DNA of 64,000 nucleotides from Aeromicrobium choanae (GTDB lineage Bacteria; Actinomycetota; Actinomycetes; Propionibacteriales; Nocardioidaceae): NCBI RefSeq assembly GCF_900167475.1, contig NZ_LT796768.1, forward strand, positions 3,162,001 to 3,226,000, written 5' to 3'. The position numbers and the translations under genes are program-made. A model generated the notes under the pieces. It was not told the DNA's origin. It did no database searches and saw nothing but the letters and a program-made list of their open reading frames with translations. Of this stretch, positions 43,313-57,131 are shown piece by piece. Each line of letters opens with the position of its first letter. Positions within the stretch are counted from its first letter, which is position 1.

Positions 43313-44474
43313 CCACCACGACCCTCGTCGTCCTGATCGCCGTCGCCGTCGTCGTGCTCGGCGGCGGCCTGGCCTATCTCATCGCCAACCAGCGTCGCGA
43401 GCTGCCGCCGCCCGACGTGATGGACGAGCTCACCGAGCGTGAGATCGAGCATCCCGAGCTGCGCGAGGTCGACCTCGACGAGGTCGAGGAGCTGGAGGCC
43501 GGGGTCCTCGAGGAGGAGCCGGCCGCCCCGGCGGCCCCCACGATCGAGCGCCCCGAGACCCCGCAGGGCCGTCTCGGGCGCCTCCGCTCGCGCCTGTCGC
43601 GCTCGCAGACGAGCCTGGGCCGGGGCCTGCTGTCGCTCCTCGGTGGCGGCGACCTCACCGAGGACCAGTGGGAGGAGATCGAGGACACCCTGCTGGCGGC
43701 GGACGTCGGCGTCGGTCCCACCACCGAGCTCGTCACGAACCTGCGCGCCCGGCTGGCCGCCGAGGGCGTCAAGGACCCGGCACGCGCCAAGGCCGTGCTG
43801 CGCGACGAGCTGCTGGGCCTCGTCGGCCCCTCGCTCGACCGCACGATGCACACGACCGGCAACGACAGCCTGCCCGGCGTCGTGCTCGTGGTCGGCGTCA
43901 ACGGCACCGGCAAGACCACCACCGTGGGCCGTCTCGCCCGCGTGCTCGTCGCCGAGGACCGCTCGGTCCTGCTCGGCGCGGCCGACACGTTCCGCGCCGC
44001 CGCCGCCGACCAGCTGGAGACCTGGGGCGCCCGCGTGGGCGTGCCCACCGTGCGCAGCCACGAGGGCGCCGACCCGGCGAGCGTCGGCTTCGAGACCGTC
44101 AAGCAGGGCATCGCCGACGGCGTCGACGTCGTCCTGGTCGACACCGCCGGCCGCCTGCACACCAAGTCGGGCCTGATGGACGAGCTCGGCAAGGTCAAGC
44201 GCGTCATCGAGAAGCAGGCTCCCGTCACCGAGGTGCTGCTGGTCATCGACGCCACCACGGGTCAGAACGGCCTCACCCAGGCCCGCGTGTTCGGCGAGGT
44301 CGTCGACGTCACGGGCATCGTGCTGACGAAGCTCGACGGCACCGCGAAGGGCGGCATCGTCATCGCCGTGCAGCGCGAGCTGGGCGTGCCGGTCAAGTAC
44401 GTCGGCCTCGGCGAGGGCCCCGACGACCTCGCGCCGTTCGACCCGGCCGACTTCGTCGACGCCCTCCTGGAGGC

Positions 44475-44478
<4 letters not shown>
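43309..44478 (+). CDS. ftsY: Signal recognition particle receptor FtsY
   Basis: 389 aa from a GTG. N-terminal membrane anchor (residues 3-25) and acidic A region, then the N domain and the SRP GTPase G domain: G1 GVNGTGKTTT, G2 DTFRAAAADQL, G3 DTAGRLHTK, G4 TKLDGTAKGG and closing GEGPDDLAPF. It receives ribosome-SRP complexes at the membrane; its partner ffh is 4 kb downstream. Its TAA stop is inside the GlnR-like box of amtB. Confidence 0.97.
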
Positions 44479-48394
<3,916 letters not shown>

Positions 48395-48406
48395 CGGGCG
48401 CTCGGC

Positions 48407-48412
48407 TACTCT
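48407..48412 (+). promoter_or_regulatory. Probable -10 of ffh, leaderless
   Basis: TACTCT, eight bases before the ATG of ffh, with no SD between them (the intervening bases are ggggacct). Confidence 0.5.
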
Positions 48413-48420
48413 GGGGACCT

Positions 48421-50001
48421 ATGTTCGATTCGCTGCAGGACCGGCTCCAGTCGGCATTCAAGGGACTCCGCGGCAAGGGCAAGCTGTCCGATGCCGACAT
48501 CGACGCTGTCGCCCGCGAGATCCGCGTCGCGCTGCTCGACGCCGACGTCGCGGTGCCCGTCGTGCGCGAGTTCATCGCGAACGTCAAGGAGCGCGCCCGC
48601 GGCGCCGAGGTGAGTCAGGCGCTCAACCCGGCGCAGCAGGTCATCAAGATCGTCAACGACGAGCTCGTGCGCATCCTCGGCGGCGAGACGCGCCGCATCC
48701 GCTTCGCCAAGAACCCGCCGACCGTGATCATGCTCGCCGGCCTGCAGGGCGCCGGCAAGACCACGCTCGCGGGCAAGCTCGGTCGCTGGCTCAAGGCGCA
48801 GGGTCACTCGCCGATGCTCGTCGCGGCCGACCTCCAGCGCCCCAACGCCGTCACGCAGCTGAAGGTCGTCGGCGACCAGGCGGGCGTCACCGTCTTCGCT
48901 CCCGAGGCCGGCAACGTCAGCGGCGCCCAGACGGGCTCCGGCACCCAGAGCATCGGCGACCCGGTGCGGGTCGCGCGTGATGCCGTGGCCGAGGCGAAGC
49001 GCTCGCTGCACGACGTCGTCGTCATCGACACCGCCGGCCGCCTGGCGATCGACGCGGAGCTGATGAAGCAGGCCGCCGACATCCGCGAGGCCACGCAGCC
49101 CGACGAGGTGCTGTTCGTCATCGACGCGATGATCGGCCAGGACGCCGTCGGCACCGCCGAGGCGTTCCTCGAGGGCGTCGACTTCACCGGCGTGGTCCTG
49201 TCGAAGCTCGACGGCGACGCCCGCGGTGGTGCCGCCCTGTCGGTGCGCTCGGTCACCGGCCGCCCGATCATGTTCGCCTCCACGGGCGAGAAGCTCGACG
49301 AGTTCGACGTCTTCCACCCCGACCGCATGGCCTCGCGCATCCTCGACATGGGCGACGTCATGACCCTCATCGAGCAGGCCGAGAAGGTCTTCGACGCCGA
49401 TCAGGCGGCGGAGGCCGCCGAGAAGGTCGCCGGCGGCTCCTTCACGCTGGCCGACTTCCTCCAGCAGATGGAGGCCCTGTCGAAGATGGGGTCGATGAGC
49501 AAGATGCTCGGGATGCTGCCGGGCATGGGCCAGTTCAAGGACCAGCTCGCGAACTTCGACGAGAAGGACATCGACAAGATCAAGGCGATCATCCGCTCGA
49601 TGACGCCCTCCGAGCGCGACAACCCCAAGATCATCGACGGCTCGCGCCGCGCCCGCATCGCCCGTGGCTCGGGCACGCAGGTCAGCGACGTCAACCAGCT
49701 CGTCACCCGCTTCTTCGAGGCCGCCAAGATGATGCAGCGGATGGCCAAGGGCGGCGGGGTGCCCGGCATGGGCGCCATGCCCGGGATGCCCGGGATGGGT
49801 GCGGGGAAGCGCGCCGGGGCCAAGCAGCCCAAGCAGAACAACAAGAAGAAGGGCAAGCGCGTCTCGGGCAACCCCGCCAAGCGCGCCGCGGCCGCCCAGG
49901 CCGAGCCGGCGAAGCCCGCCGGGGCCGGCGCGTTCGGCTTCGACCAGAACGCCGCCGCCGACGACTTCGAGCTGCCGAAGGAACTGCGCGACCTGCTCTG
50001 A
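48421..50001 (+). CDS. ffh: Signal recognition particle protein Ffh
   Basis: 526 aa. N domain, then SRP GTPase motifs GLQGAGKTT, ADLQRPNAV, DTAGRLAID, SKLDGDARGG, and a C-terminal Met-rich M domain (MSKMLGMLPGMGQFK) with the RNA-binding SxRxRIARGSGTQVSDVN helix-turn-helix. An extended Ala/Pro/Lys tail with GMGAMPGMPGMGAG follows. It binds signal sequences and 4.5S RNA and docks to FtsY. Confidence 0.97.
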   Translation: MFDSLQDRLQSAFKGLRGKGKLSDADIDAVAREIRVALLDADVAVPVVREFIANVKERARGAEVSQALNPAQQVIKIVNDELVRILGGETRRIRFAKNPPTVIMLAGLQGAGKTTLAGKLGRWLKAQGHSPMLVAADLQRPNAVTQLKVVGDQAGVTVFAPEAGNVSGAQTGSGTQSIGDPVRVARDAVAEAKRSLHDVVVIDTAGRLAIDAELMKQAADIREATQPDEVLFVIDAMIGQDAVGTAEAFLEGVDFTGVVLSKLDGDARGGAALSVRSVTGRPIMFASTGEKLDEFDVFHPDRMASRILDMGDVMTLIEQAEKVFDADQAAEAAEKVAGGSFTLADFLQQMEALSKMGSMSKMLGMLPGMGQFKDQLANFDEKDIDKIKAIIRSMTPSERDNPKIIDGSRRARIARGSGTQVSDVNQLVTRFFEAAKMMQRMAKGGGVPGMGAMPGMPGMGAGKRAGAKQPKQNNKKKGKRVSGNPAKRAAAAQAEPAKPAGAGAFGFDQNAAADDFELPKELRDLL

Positions 50002-50025
50002 CGCGACTTGGTCCACTCCCGGGCG

Positions 50026-50031
50026 TAGCGT
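50026..50031 (+). promoter_or_regulatory. Probable -10 of gntK, leaderless
   Basis: TAGCGT, seven bases before the gntK ATG. The intervening GAGGG could also act as a weak SD if transcription starts further upstream. Confidence 0.4.
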
Positions 50032-50038
50032 GAGGGCC

Positions 50039-50548
50039 ATGAGTCCGCCGCTGGTCGTGGTCATGGGGATCTCGGGGGTCGGCAAGTCCGCGGTGGGTCA
50101 CGCGGTCGCCGACGATTCAGGCGTTCCGTACGCCGACGGTGACGACTACCACCCGAAGGCCAACATCGAGAAGATGTCGGCCGGCCACGCGTTGACCGAC
50201 GAGGACCGGTGGCCCTGGCTCGACCTGATCGGCGGCTGGCTCGCCGAGCACGACGCGGGCGGCGGCGTGATCAGCTGCTCCGCGCTGCGCCGGGTGTACC
50301 GCGACGTGCTGATCCGGCACGCGCCTCGCACCGTGTTCCTGCACCTCGTGGGCGACCACCAGCTGATCCTGTCCCGCATGCAGGGACGCGACCACTTCAT
50401 GCCGGTCTCGCTGCTGGAGTCGCAGGAGGCCACCCTCGAGCCGCTCGAGGCCGATGAGAACGGCGTCGTCTTCGACGTCACCGAGACGCCGGAGAGGATC
50501 GCCACGGCGTTCCTGCTCTGGCTGCGCACGAGGGAGAACCTGACATGA
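50039..50548 (+). CDS. gntK: Gluconokinase
   Basis: 169 aa from the ATG at 50039; a longer frame into ffh is shadow. P-loop GISGVGKSAVG at residues ~10-20, DGDDYHPKANIEKMSAGHALTDEDRWPWL is the gluconate-binding family string, then CSALRRVYRDVLR-like CSALRRVYRDVLIRH and HFMPVSLLESQEATLEP. Phosphorylates gluconate for the pentose phosphate pathway. The stop overlaps the permease start (ATGA). Confidence 0.96.
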   Translation: MSPPLVVVMGISGVGKSAVGHAVADDSGVPYADGDDYHPKANIEKMSAGHALTDEDRWPWLDLIGGWLAEHDAGGGVISCSALRRVYRDVLIRHAPRTVFLHLVGDHQLILSRMQGRDHFMPVSLLESQEATLEPLEADENGVVFDVTETPERIATAFLLWLRTRENLT

Positions 50549-51879
50549 GCGAATCGACCCAGCTGATCCTCGCGGCCCTCGCCGGCATCGCCGCGATCGT
50601 CGCGCTGATCACCGTCGCCAAGCTGCACCCGTTCCTGAGCCTGACGATCGGTTCGCTGGTCGTCGGCGCCGTCGCGGGGGAGCCCATGGCCGACGTGCTC
50701 CTGAGCTTCTCCAAGGGCGTGGGCGAGACCGTGGCGGGCGTGGGCATGCTGATCGCCCTCGGCGCGATGTTCGGCAAGATCCTCGCCGACTCGGGCGGGG
50801 CCGACCAGATCGTCGACACGATCATCTCGCGGTCGTCGGACCGGATGCTGCCCTGGGCGATGGCGGCGATCGGCGCGATCATCGGACTGCCGATGTTCTT
50901 CGAGATCGGCCTCGTCCTGCTGATGCCCGTGATCTTCCTGGTCGCCCGGCGCTCCGGGAAGTCGCTCATCGCCCTGGGCATCCCCGCCTTGGCCGGCCTG
51001 TCGGCGATGCACGGTTTCGTTCCTCCGCACCCGGGTCCGCTCATCGCCGTGGACGCACTCGGCGCCGACCTGGGCCTGACGCTCGGGCTGGGCGTCCTGG
51101 TCGCCATCCCGACGATCATCGTCGCGGGACCGATGTTCGCGCTGGTCGCCGCCCGCTGGGTCGACGTGCCCACCCCGCAGCTCTTCGACGTCGAGGAGTC
51201 CGAGCGCGGCACGAAGCGCCCCTCCTTCGCCATCACGCTGGCCACGGTCCTGCTGCCGGTGATCCTGATGCTGGCCAAGACGTTCGTCAAGATCTTCGAG
51301 ATCGGCGGCCCCGTGGGGTCGACGCTGGACTTCATCGGCACCCCGCTGGTCGCGCTGCTGATCTCGGTCCTGGTGGCGCTCGTGACGCTCGGCCGTGCTG
51401 GCGGCATGCCCTGGGACACGATGATGGACAGCCTGGGCGCATCGCTCGGGCCCATCGCGGGCATCGTGTTCATCGTCGGTGCCGGCGGCGGCTTCAAGCA
51501 GACCCTCATCGACACCGGCATCGCCGACGTCGTGGCCGACTGGGTCGAGGGCTCGAACTTCTCGGTGCTCGTCGTGGCATGGCTCGTGGCGGTGCTGATC
51601 CGTCTCGCCACCGGCTCGGCCACGGTCGCCACCGTCACGGCGTCCGGGATCATGGTGCCGCTCGCCGAGGGGCTGAGCACGTCCGAGACCTCGCTCATGG
51701 TGCTCGCGATCGGCGCCGGCTCCGTGTTCTTCAGCCACGTCAACGACGCGGGCTTCTGGCTGGTCAAGGAGTACTTCGGCATGAGCATCGGCCAGACGAT
51801 CAAGACGTGGTCGATCATGGAGACCGTGCTGTCCGTGTCCGGGCTGGGGTTCGTCCTCTTGCTGGGTCTCGTAGTCTGA
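50545..51879 (+). CDS. gntP: Gluconate/H+ symporter of the GntP family
   Basis: 444 aa, about 12 hydrophobic segments. GntP strings include GSLVVGAVAGEPMADVLLSFSKGVGETVAGVGMLIALGAMFGKILADSGGADQI, FVPPHPGPLIAVDALGADLGLTLGLG and HVNDAGFWLVKEYFGMSI. It imports gluconate, which GntK phosphorylates. No GntR regulator gene is nearby. Confidence 0.94.
   Translation: MSESTQLILAALAGIAAIVALITVAKLHPFLSLTIGSLVVGAVAGEPMADVLLSFSKGVGETVAGVGMLIALGAMFGKILADSGGADQIVDTIISRSSDRMLPWAMAAIGAIIGLPMFFEIGLVLLMPVIFLVARRSGKSLIALGIPALAGLSAMHGFVPPHPGPLIAVDALGADLGLTLGLGVLVAIPTIIVAGPMFALVAARWVDVPTPQLFDVEESERGTKRPSFAITLATVLLPVILMLAKTFVKIFEIGGPVGSTLDFIGTPLVALLISVLVALVTLGRAGGMPWDTMMDSLGASLGPIAGIVFIVGAGGGFKQTLIDTGIADVVADWVEGSNFSVLVVAWLVAVLIRLATGSATVATVTASGIMVPLAEGLSTSETSLMVLAIGAGSVFFSHVNDAGFWLVKEYFGMSIGQTIKTWSIMETVLSVSGLGFVLLLGLVV
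51872..51877 (+). promoter_or_regulatory. Probable -10 of the ABC exporter operon, leaderless
   Basis: TAGTCT in the last codons of gntP, six bases before the GTG start at 51884. No SD is present. Confidence 0.5.
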
Positions 51880-51883
51880 CCGG

Positions 51884-53617
51884 GTGCTGATCGCGCTCCT
51901 GCGCCACCACCTGCGGCCCTACCGGGTGCCGGTCCTGGTGGTGTGCCTCTTCCAACTCGTCCAGACCCTGGCCACGCTGTACCTGCCCGGGCTGAACGCC
52001 GACATCATCGACGAGGGCGTGGCGAAGGGCGACGTCGGCCGCATCTGGCAGGTGGGCGGGCTGATGCTCGGCGTCACCGTGCTGCAGGTCGTGTGCAACG
52101 TCGTCGCCGTCTTCATCGGCTCGCGCGTCGCGATGGCCGTGGGTCGTGACCTGCGCGCCGAGGTCTTCGGCACGGTGCAGTCGTTCGGCAGCCGCGAGAT
52201 GGCCTCGTTCGGGCCGCCCACGCTGATCACCCGCAACACGAACGACGTCCAGCAGGTCCAGCTGCTGCTGTTCATGGGGCTGACGATGATGGTCGCCGCC
52301 CCGATCACCGGCATCGGCGGGCTGGTGATGGCCCTGCGCGAGGACGTCCAGCTGTCGGCCGTCTTCCTGATCGTCCTGCCCGTGCTCGTCATCTCGCTCG
52401 GGCTGATCATCGCGCGGATGCGCCCCCTGTTCCGCCTCATGCAGGAGCGGATCGACACGCTGAACCAGATCATGCGAGAGCAGATCACGGGCGTGCGCGT
52501 GGTCCGGGCCTTCGTCCGCGAGGACCAGGAGGCCGCCCGCTTCGCGCACGCGAACGAGCTCAACCGCCAGGTTGCCGTGGGCGCCGGCCGGCTCATGAGC
52601 ACGTTCTTTCCTCTGCTGATGGGGATCATGAACCTCTCGGTGGTCCTCGCGCTGTGGTGGGGCGCCTCGCGCATCGGTGCGGGCGAGCTGCAGATCGGCC
52701 AGCTGACCGCCTTCCAGCAGTACCTGATCCAGACCCTGATGGCCGTCATGATGGCCACCTTCATGTTCATGCTGTGGCCTCGCTCGGAGGTGTCGGCCGA
52801 GCGGCTCACCGAGGTGCTGCGCACCGAGCCCGCGATCGACCTCGATCCCGAGGTGCCCAGCGTCGAGCTGTCGCAGGGTCGCGTCGACGTCGAGGGCGCG
52901 TCGTTCGCCTATCCGGGTGCGGAGAACGCCGTGATCGAGGACGTGTCGCTCGTGGCCCGGCCGGGGGAGACCACGGCGATCGTGGGCTCCACCGGCAGCG
53001 GCAAGACCACCGTGCTCGGACTCGTGGCGCGGCTCTTCGACGTCACGGGTGGCCAGGTCCTGATCGACGGACTCGACGTGCGTGACGTGCGCCCCGCCGA
53101 CGTCTGGCGGGCCATCGGGCTCGTGCCCCAGAAGGCACTGCTGTTCACCGGCTCGATAGCCGACAACCTGCGGTTCGGCCGGGCCGAGGCGACCGACGAC
53201 GAGCTCTGGGACGCGCTGCGCATCGCGCAGGCCGAGGACTTCGTCCGCGCGATGCCCGACGGGCTCGAGTCACCCGTGAGCCAGGGCGGCTCGAACTTCT
53301 CCGGCGGGCAGCGCCAGCGGCTCGCGATCGCCCGCGCGATCGTCAAGCGCCCCCGGATCTACCTGTTCGACGACTCCTTCTCCGCGCTGGACTACGCGAC
53401 CGACGCCGCCCTGCGGGCCGCCCTGAAGCCGGTCACGGCGGACGCCGCCGTCGTGATCGTCGCCCAGCGGATCAGCACGATCCGCCAGGCCGACCGGATC
53501 GTCGTGCTCGACGAGGGTCGCGCCGTCGGCACCGGCACGCACGAGGAGCTCATGGAGACCTGCGAGGTCTACCGCGAGATCGTCCTGTCGCAGCTGTCGC
53601 CGGAGGAGGCCCGATGA
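51884..53617 (+). CDS. Heterodimeric ABC exporter, subunit with degenerate ATP site
   Basis: 577 aa: six-helix transmembrane domain, then NBD with Walker A GSTGSGKTT, signature FSGGQRQRLAIARAIV and a changed Walker B, YLFDDSFSALD, where the catalytic Glu is Asp. This is the usual non-catalytic half of type IV exporters such as BmrCD or TM287/288. The cargo (drug, lipid or peptide) is unknown. It overlaps its partner gene by four bases. Confidence 0.92.
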   Translation: MLIALLRHHLRPYRVPVLVVCLFQLVQTLATLYLPGLNADIIDEGVAKGDVGRIWQVGGLMLGVTVLQVVCNVVAVFIGSRVAMAVGRDLRAEVFGTVQSFGSREMASFGPPTLITRNTNDVQQVQLLLFMGLTMMVAAPITGIGGLVMALREDVQLSAVFLIVLPVLVISLGLIIARMRPLFRLMQERIDTLNQIMREQITGVRVVRAFVREDQEAARFAHANELNRQVAVGAGRLMSTFFPLLMGIMNLSVVLALWWGASRIGAGELQIGQLTAFQQYLIQTLMAVMMATFMFMLWPRSEVSAERLTEVLRTEPAIDLDPEVPSVELSQGRVDVEGASFAYPGAENAVIEDVSLVARPGETTAIVGSTGSGKTTVLGLVARLFDVTGGQVLIDGLDVRDVRPADVWRAIGLVPQKALLFTGSIADNLRFGRAEATDDELWDALRIAQAEDFVRAMPDGLESPVSQGGSNFSGGQRQRLAIARAIVKRPRIYLFDDSFSALDYATDAALRAALKPVTADAAVVIVAQRISTIRQADRIVVLDEGRAVGTGTHEELMETCEVYREIVLSQLSPEEAR

Positions 53618-55512
53618 GCTGGCACGGGGCACCCCAGAAGCCCGCGAGGGCGAACAACTTCCGCGCCACGTTCGGCCGCGTCTTCCGCAGGCTGCTGCTG
53701 GACCGCACGCTGGTGTTCGCGCTGGCCGCGTTCGGCCTGATCGGCGTGGCGCTGTCGGTCATCGGCCCGAAGATCCTGGGGCACGCCACGGACATCATCT
53801 TCGACGGCTTCGTCTCGAGCCAGTTCCCCGAGGGCATGACCAAGGCCGAGGCCGTCGCGTCCCTGGAGGCCGACGGACAGGACCAGCTGGCCCAGCTCGT
53901 CGGCGCGCTCGACCTCCAGCCGGGTCAGGGCATCGACATGGGCGCGCTCGGCACGGTCCTGGCGATCGTCACCGCGATCTACGTCGTGGCGTCGCTGTTC
54001 ATGTGGCTGCAGGGCGTGCTGGCCACCACGGTCGTCCAGCGCATGGTCGCGGATCTGCGCAACGACGTGGAGGACCAGCTCAACCATCTGCCGCTGGCCC
54101 ACCTCGACCGCCAGGAGCGCGGCGAGATCATGTCGCGCACGACGAACGACCTCGACAACCTGGCCCAGTCGCTGCAGCAGACGCTGAGCCAGATGATCAC
54201 CAGCATCCTCATGGTGATCGGCACGCTGGCGATGATGTTCTGGATCTCGCCGCTGCTGACGATCATCGCCCTCGTGACGATCCCCGTGGCGATCCTGATC
54301 ACGGGTGGCGTCATGAAGCGCTCCCAGCCGCAGTTCGTGGCGCAGTGGACGCAGACCGGCCGGCTCAACGCGATCATCGAGGAGTCGTTCACCGGCCACG
54401 AGGTCGTCAAGGTCTTCGGACGCCAGCGGGTGGCCGAGGAGGAGTTCGCCGCGACGAACGACGAGCTGTTCGGGGCATCGTTCCGGGCCCAGTTCATCTC
54501 GGGCGTCATCCAGCCGCTGATGATGTTCGTCTCCAACCTCAACTACGTGCTGGTCGCGGTGGTCGGCGGGCTGCAGGTCGCCAACGGCTCCCTGTCGCTC
54601 GGCTCGGTCCAGGCGTTCATCCAGTACTCGCGGCAGTTCACCCAGCCGCTCACGCAGGTCGCCGCGATGGTGAACCTCCTGCAGTCCGGCATGGCCTCGG
54701 CCGAGCGGGTGTTCGCGTTCCTCGACGAGGAGCGCGAGCGCCCCGACCGCGTGGACGCTCCCGAGCCCGACCCGCTGCGAGGGCGCGTGGTGTTCGACCA
54801 CGTCGACTTCTCGTACTCCGACGAGCCGCTGATCGAGGACCTGTCGCTCGTGGCCGAGCCCGGCCAGACCGTCGCGATCGTCGGTCCGACGGGCGCGGGC
54901 AAGACCACCCTGACGAACCTCGTGCTGCGCTTCTACGAGGTCGACGGCGGCCGCATCACGCTGGACGGCGTCGACATCGCCGAGATGAGCCGCCGCGAGC
55001 TGCGCGACGACTTCGGCGTGGTGCTGCAGGACACGTGGCTGTTCTCCGGCACGATCCGCGAGAACATCGCCTACGGCGCCGACGACCCCTCCGAGGAGCA
55101 GATCCTGGCCGCCGCCCAGGCCGCCTCCGTGGACCACTTCGTCCGCACCCTGCCCGACGGGTACGACACGGTGATCACCGACGACGGCGGGGGAGTGAGC
55201 GCCGGGCAGCGCCAGCTGCTCACGATCGCGCGCGCGTTCCTGGCCGATCCGGCCATCCTCGTGCTGGACGAGGCGACCAGCTCGGTCGACACCCGCACCG
55301 AGGCGCTCGTGCAGTCCGCGATGAACAATCTGCGCTCGGGTCGCACCAGCTTCGTCGTGGCCCACCGGCTCTCCACGATCCGCGACGCCGACCTGATCGT
55401 GGTCATGGAGGCGGGCCGGATCGTCGAGAAGGGCACCCACGAGGAGCTCATCGCGGCCCAGGGCGCGTACCAGCGGCTGTACGCCGCGCAGTTCGCGTCG
55501 TCGCTGGGCTAG
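53614..55512 (+). CDS. Heterodimeric ABC exporter, catalytic subunit
   Basis: 632 aa. N-terminal ~40-residue extension, six transmembrane helices with a longer first extracellular loop (residues ~60-105), then NBD with Walker A GPTGAGKTT, signature VSAGQRQLLTIARAFL and intact Walker B ILVLDEATSSVDT with catalytic Glu. Pairs with the upstream degenerate subunit. Its stop overlaps the stop of the convergent GMC oxidase gene (ctag). Confidence 0.93.
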   Translation: MSWHGAPQKPARANNFRATFGRVFRRLLLDRTLVFALAAFGLIGVALSVIGPKILGHATDIIFDGFVSSQFPEGMTKAEAVASLEADGQDQLAQLVGALDLQPGQGIDMGALGTVLAIVTAIYVVASLFMWLQGVLATTVVQRMVADLRNDVEDQLNHLPLAHLDRQERGEIMSRTTNDLDNLAQSLQQTLSQMITSILMVIGTLAMMFWISPLLTIIALVTIPVAILITGGVMKRSQPQFVAQWTQTGRLNAIIEESFTGHEVVKVFGRQRVAEEEFAATNDELFGASFRAQFISGVIQPLMMFVSNLNYVLVAVVGGLQVANGSLSLGSVQAFIQYSRQFTQPLTQVAAMVNLLQSGMASAERVFAFLDEERERPDRVDAPEPDPLRGRVVFDHVDFSYSDEPLIEDLSLVAEPGQTVAIVGPTGAGKTTLTNLVLRFYEVDGGRITLDGVDIAEMSRRELRDDFGVVLQDTWLFSGTIRENIAYGADDPSEEQILAAAQAASVDHFVRTLPDGYDTVITDDGGGVSAGQRQLLTIARAFLADPAILVLDEATSSVDTRTEALVQSAMNNLRSGRTSFVVAHRLSTIRDADLIVVMEAGRIVEKGTHEELIAAQGAYQRLYAAQFASSLG

Positions 55513-57098
55513 ACGATGCGTGCGAGGTCGTGCGCCACGATCTCGTCCATCGCACGCTCGGCGACGGCGGCGATCGTCATCGAGGGGTTGCAGGCCGCGG
55601 TCGACCCGGGGATGAGGGCGCCGTCCAGGACGTAGAGGCCGGGCAGGTCGTGCACGCGTCCGGCCAGATCGGCCGAGGTGCCCATCGCCACGCCGCCCAG
55701 CGGGTGCCAGGTGCTGGGCACGACCGCGTTGGTGTCGGCCAGGCTTCCCATGGGTGCGGCGATGCGCTTCGCGCGGGCCTGGATCGCCTCGAAGAGGCGC
55801 GCGTCGCCGTTGCGGGGCCAGGTCAGCTTCGCCTCGTCCGTGAGCCAGTCGTACGCGAACCTCCCGCGGGCGTCACTGATCCCGAATCCGACCATCATGG
55901 TGGAACGGGCGTTGATGCCCAGTCCCGGGATGGATGCCTGGATGATCGTGTTGGCGGTCTCGGGAGTCGACCAGTCCTTCGAGCCGTACACGACAGGTCC
56001 GCCCTGGACCGCCCCGAAGTCCTCGGCCAGGCTGGTCCACAGATAGATCCGGTCGCCGTTCGTGCCCCAGTTCGTGCCCAGCCCGTCGATCCGGGGCAGG
56101 TGCCCGCGACCGACCGAGCGGACGAGCAGCTTCGTCGTGTTGATGCTGCCGGCGGCCATGACGAGGGTCTTGGTGGTGAGGATCTTCCTCTGCAGGATCG
56201 TGCCGCGATCGTCGGTGCGATCGACGTGCACCACCCACCGGCCGTCCTTCGCCCGCTCGATGTCGATGACGTTGTGCTGGGTGAGGACCTTCGCGCGACC
56301 GGTGTCCTCCGCCTGCTTGATGTAGGTCACGTCGATCGAGTGCTTCCCGCCGTTGTTGACGCCGAGCGCCGAGTCGCCGTTGGTGTACGACGGCCTCATC
56401 TCGCCCTTGAGCTCGCGCAGCGCCCACGACCAGTCGATCGGCATGGGGATCTTCTCGAGGTCGTACCCCTCGCGTTGGACGTGCTCGGCGAAGATCCGCG
56501 CCGGCTTGTACGTGGGAGAGCGCACCAGCTCGTCGGGCGCCGTCTGCAACCTGAGCATCCGCGCGACCCGCGGGTAGTGCACGGCCGCCATCCGGGCGTA
56601 GTCGAGCTCCTCGGGCAGGCAGTGGTTGAAGAGCTCCTCGTTCGGCTGGAGCGTCATCCCCTGGTAGACCAGCGAGCCGCCCCCGACGCCGGCCGCGCAC
56701 ATCGCCGTCATGTTCCTGCCGGTGACGGCCTCGAGCAGGCCCACGTACGGCGCCACGAAGAGCGGCTTGCCCAGCACCTGGTTCGCCGAGCCGTACCAGA
56801 GGGCTCGCTCGTCGAGGGAAGAGAGCGTGGGGAACGTGGTGGCATTCGGTCCCGTCGGCCAGCGGCGGCCGCGCTCGAGCACGAGGACGGGAACCCCGGC
56901 CTGCGCGAATCGCAGGGCGGCGACGCCGCCGCCGAAGCCGGATCCGACGATGACGACCGGGTGCTCCTCACGCGCGACCGGCACGCGAGCGGCCGCGGCG
57001 GGCTTGGTCGTCCCGCCGATCGTGGCGGCAGCGCCCAGGACGGCGCCTGCCGCCAGTACGTCGCGGCGAGTGAGGGACGTGGGTGAAGTCGGGGTCAC
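55509..57098 (-). CDS. Exported GMC-type flavoprotein, cholesterol oxidase-like
   Basis: 529 aa from a GTG. Tat-type signal SLTRRDVLAAGAVLGAAATIGG; FAD loop VVIVGSGFGGGVAALRFAQAG; GVGGGSLVYQGM; and the C-terminal STWHPLGGVAMG and ACNPSMTIAAVAERAMD, which match class I cholesterol oxidase (catalytic His and Asn regions). By manual alignment from memory, the isomerisation Glu of Streptomyces ChoA (GLETWVS) is Asn here (GINARST). It likely oxidises a sterol or other alcohol outside the cell. A TetR gene lies directly upstream. Confidence 0.88.
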   Translation of the reverse strand: MTPTSPTSLTRRDVLAAGAVLGAAATIGGTTKPAAAARVPVAREEHPVVIVGSGFGGGVAALRFAQAGVPVLVLERGRRWPTGPNATTFPTLSSLDERALWYGSANQVLGKPLFVAPYVGLLEAVTGRNMTAMCAAGVGGGSLVYQGMTLQPNEELFNHCLPEELDYARMAAVHYPRVARMLRLQTAPDELVRSPTYKPARIFAEHVQREGYDLEKIPMPIDWSWALRELKGEMRPSYTNGDSALGVNNGGKHSIDVTYIKQAEDTGRAKVLTQHNVIDIERAKDGRWVVHVDRTDDRGTILQRKILTTKTLVMAAGSINTTKLLVRSVGRGHLPRIDGLGTNWGTNGDRIYLWTSLAEDFGAVQGGPVVYGSKDWSTPETANTIIQASIPGLGINARSTMMVGFGISDARGRFAYDWLTDEAKLTWPRNGDARLFEAIQARAKRIAAPMGSLADTNAVVPSTWHPLGGVAMGTSADLAGRVHDLPGLYVLDGALIPGSTAACNPSMTIAAVAERAMDEIVAHDLARIV

Positions 57099-57111
57099 GC
57101 TCGAAAACTAG

Positions 57112-57131
57112 ACAGTTGTAACTCTAAGTGT
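57112..57131. promoter_or_regulatory. Imperfect palindrome between TetR and GMC oxidase genes
   Basis: The 20-base stretch has 12 of 20 positions matching its own reverse complement, with a tighter core AGTTGTAACT. It spans the TetR stop and the short gap before the oxidase gene. A TetR operator is possible, but support is weak. Confidence 0.3.

Noticed and set aside
54003-57086. 1027-codon plus-strand frame over the exporter and GMC oxidase
   Set aside because: Runs out of frame through the second ABC subunit and antisense to the oxidase; low-complexity Arg/Gly/Ala text.
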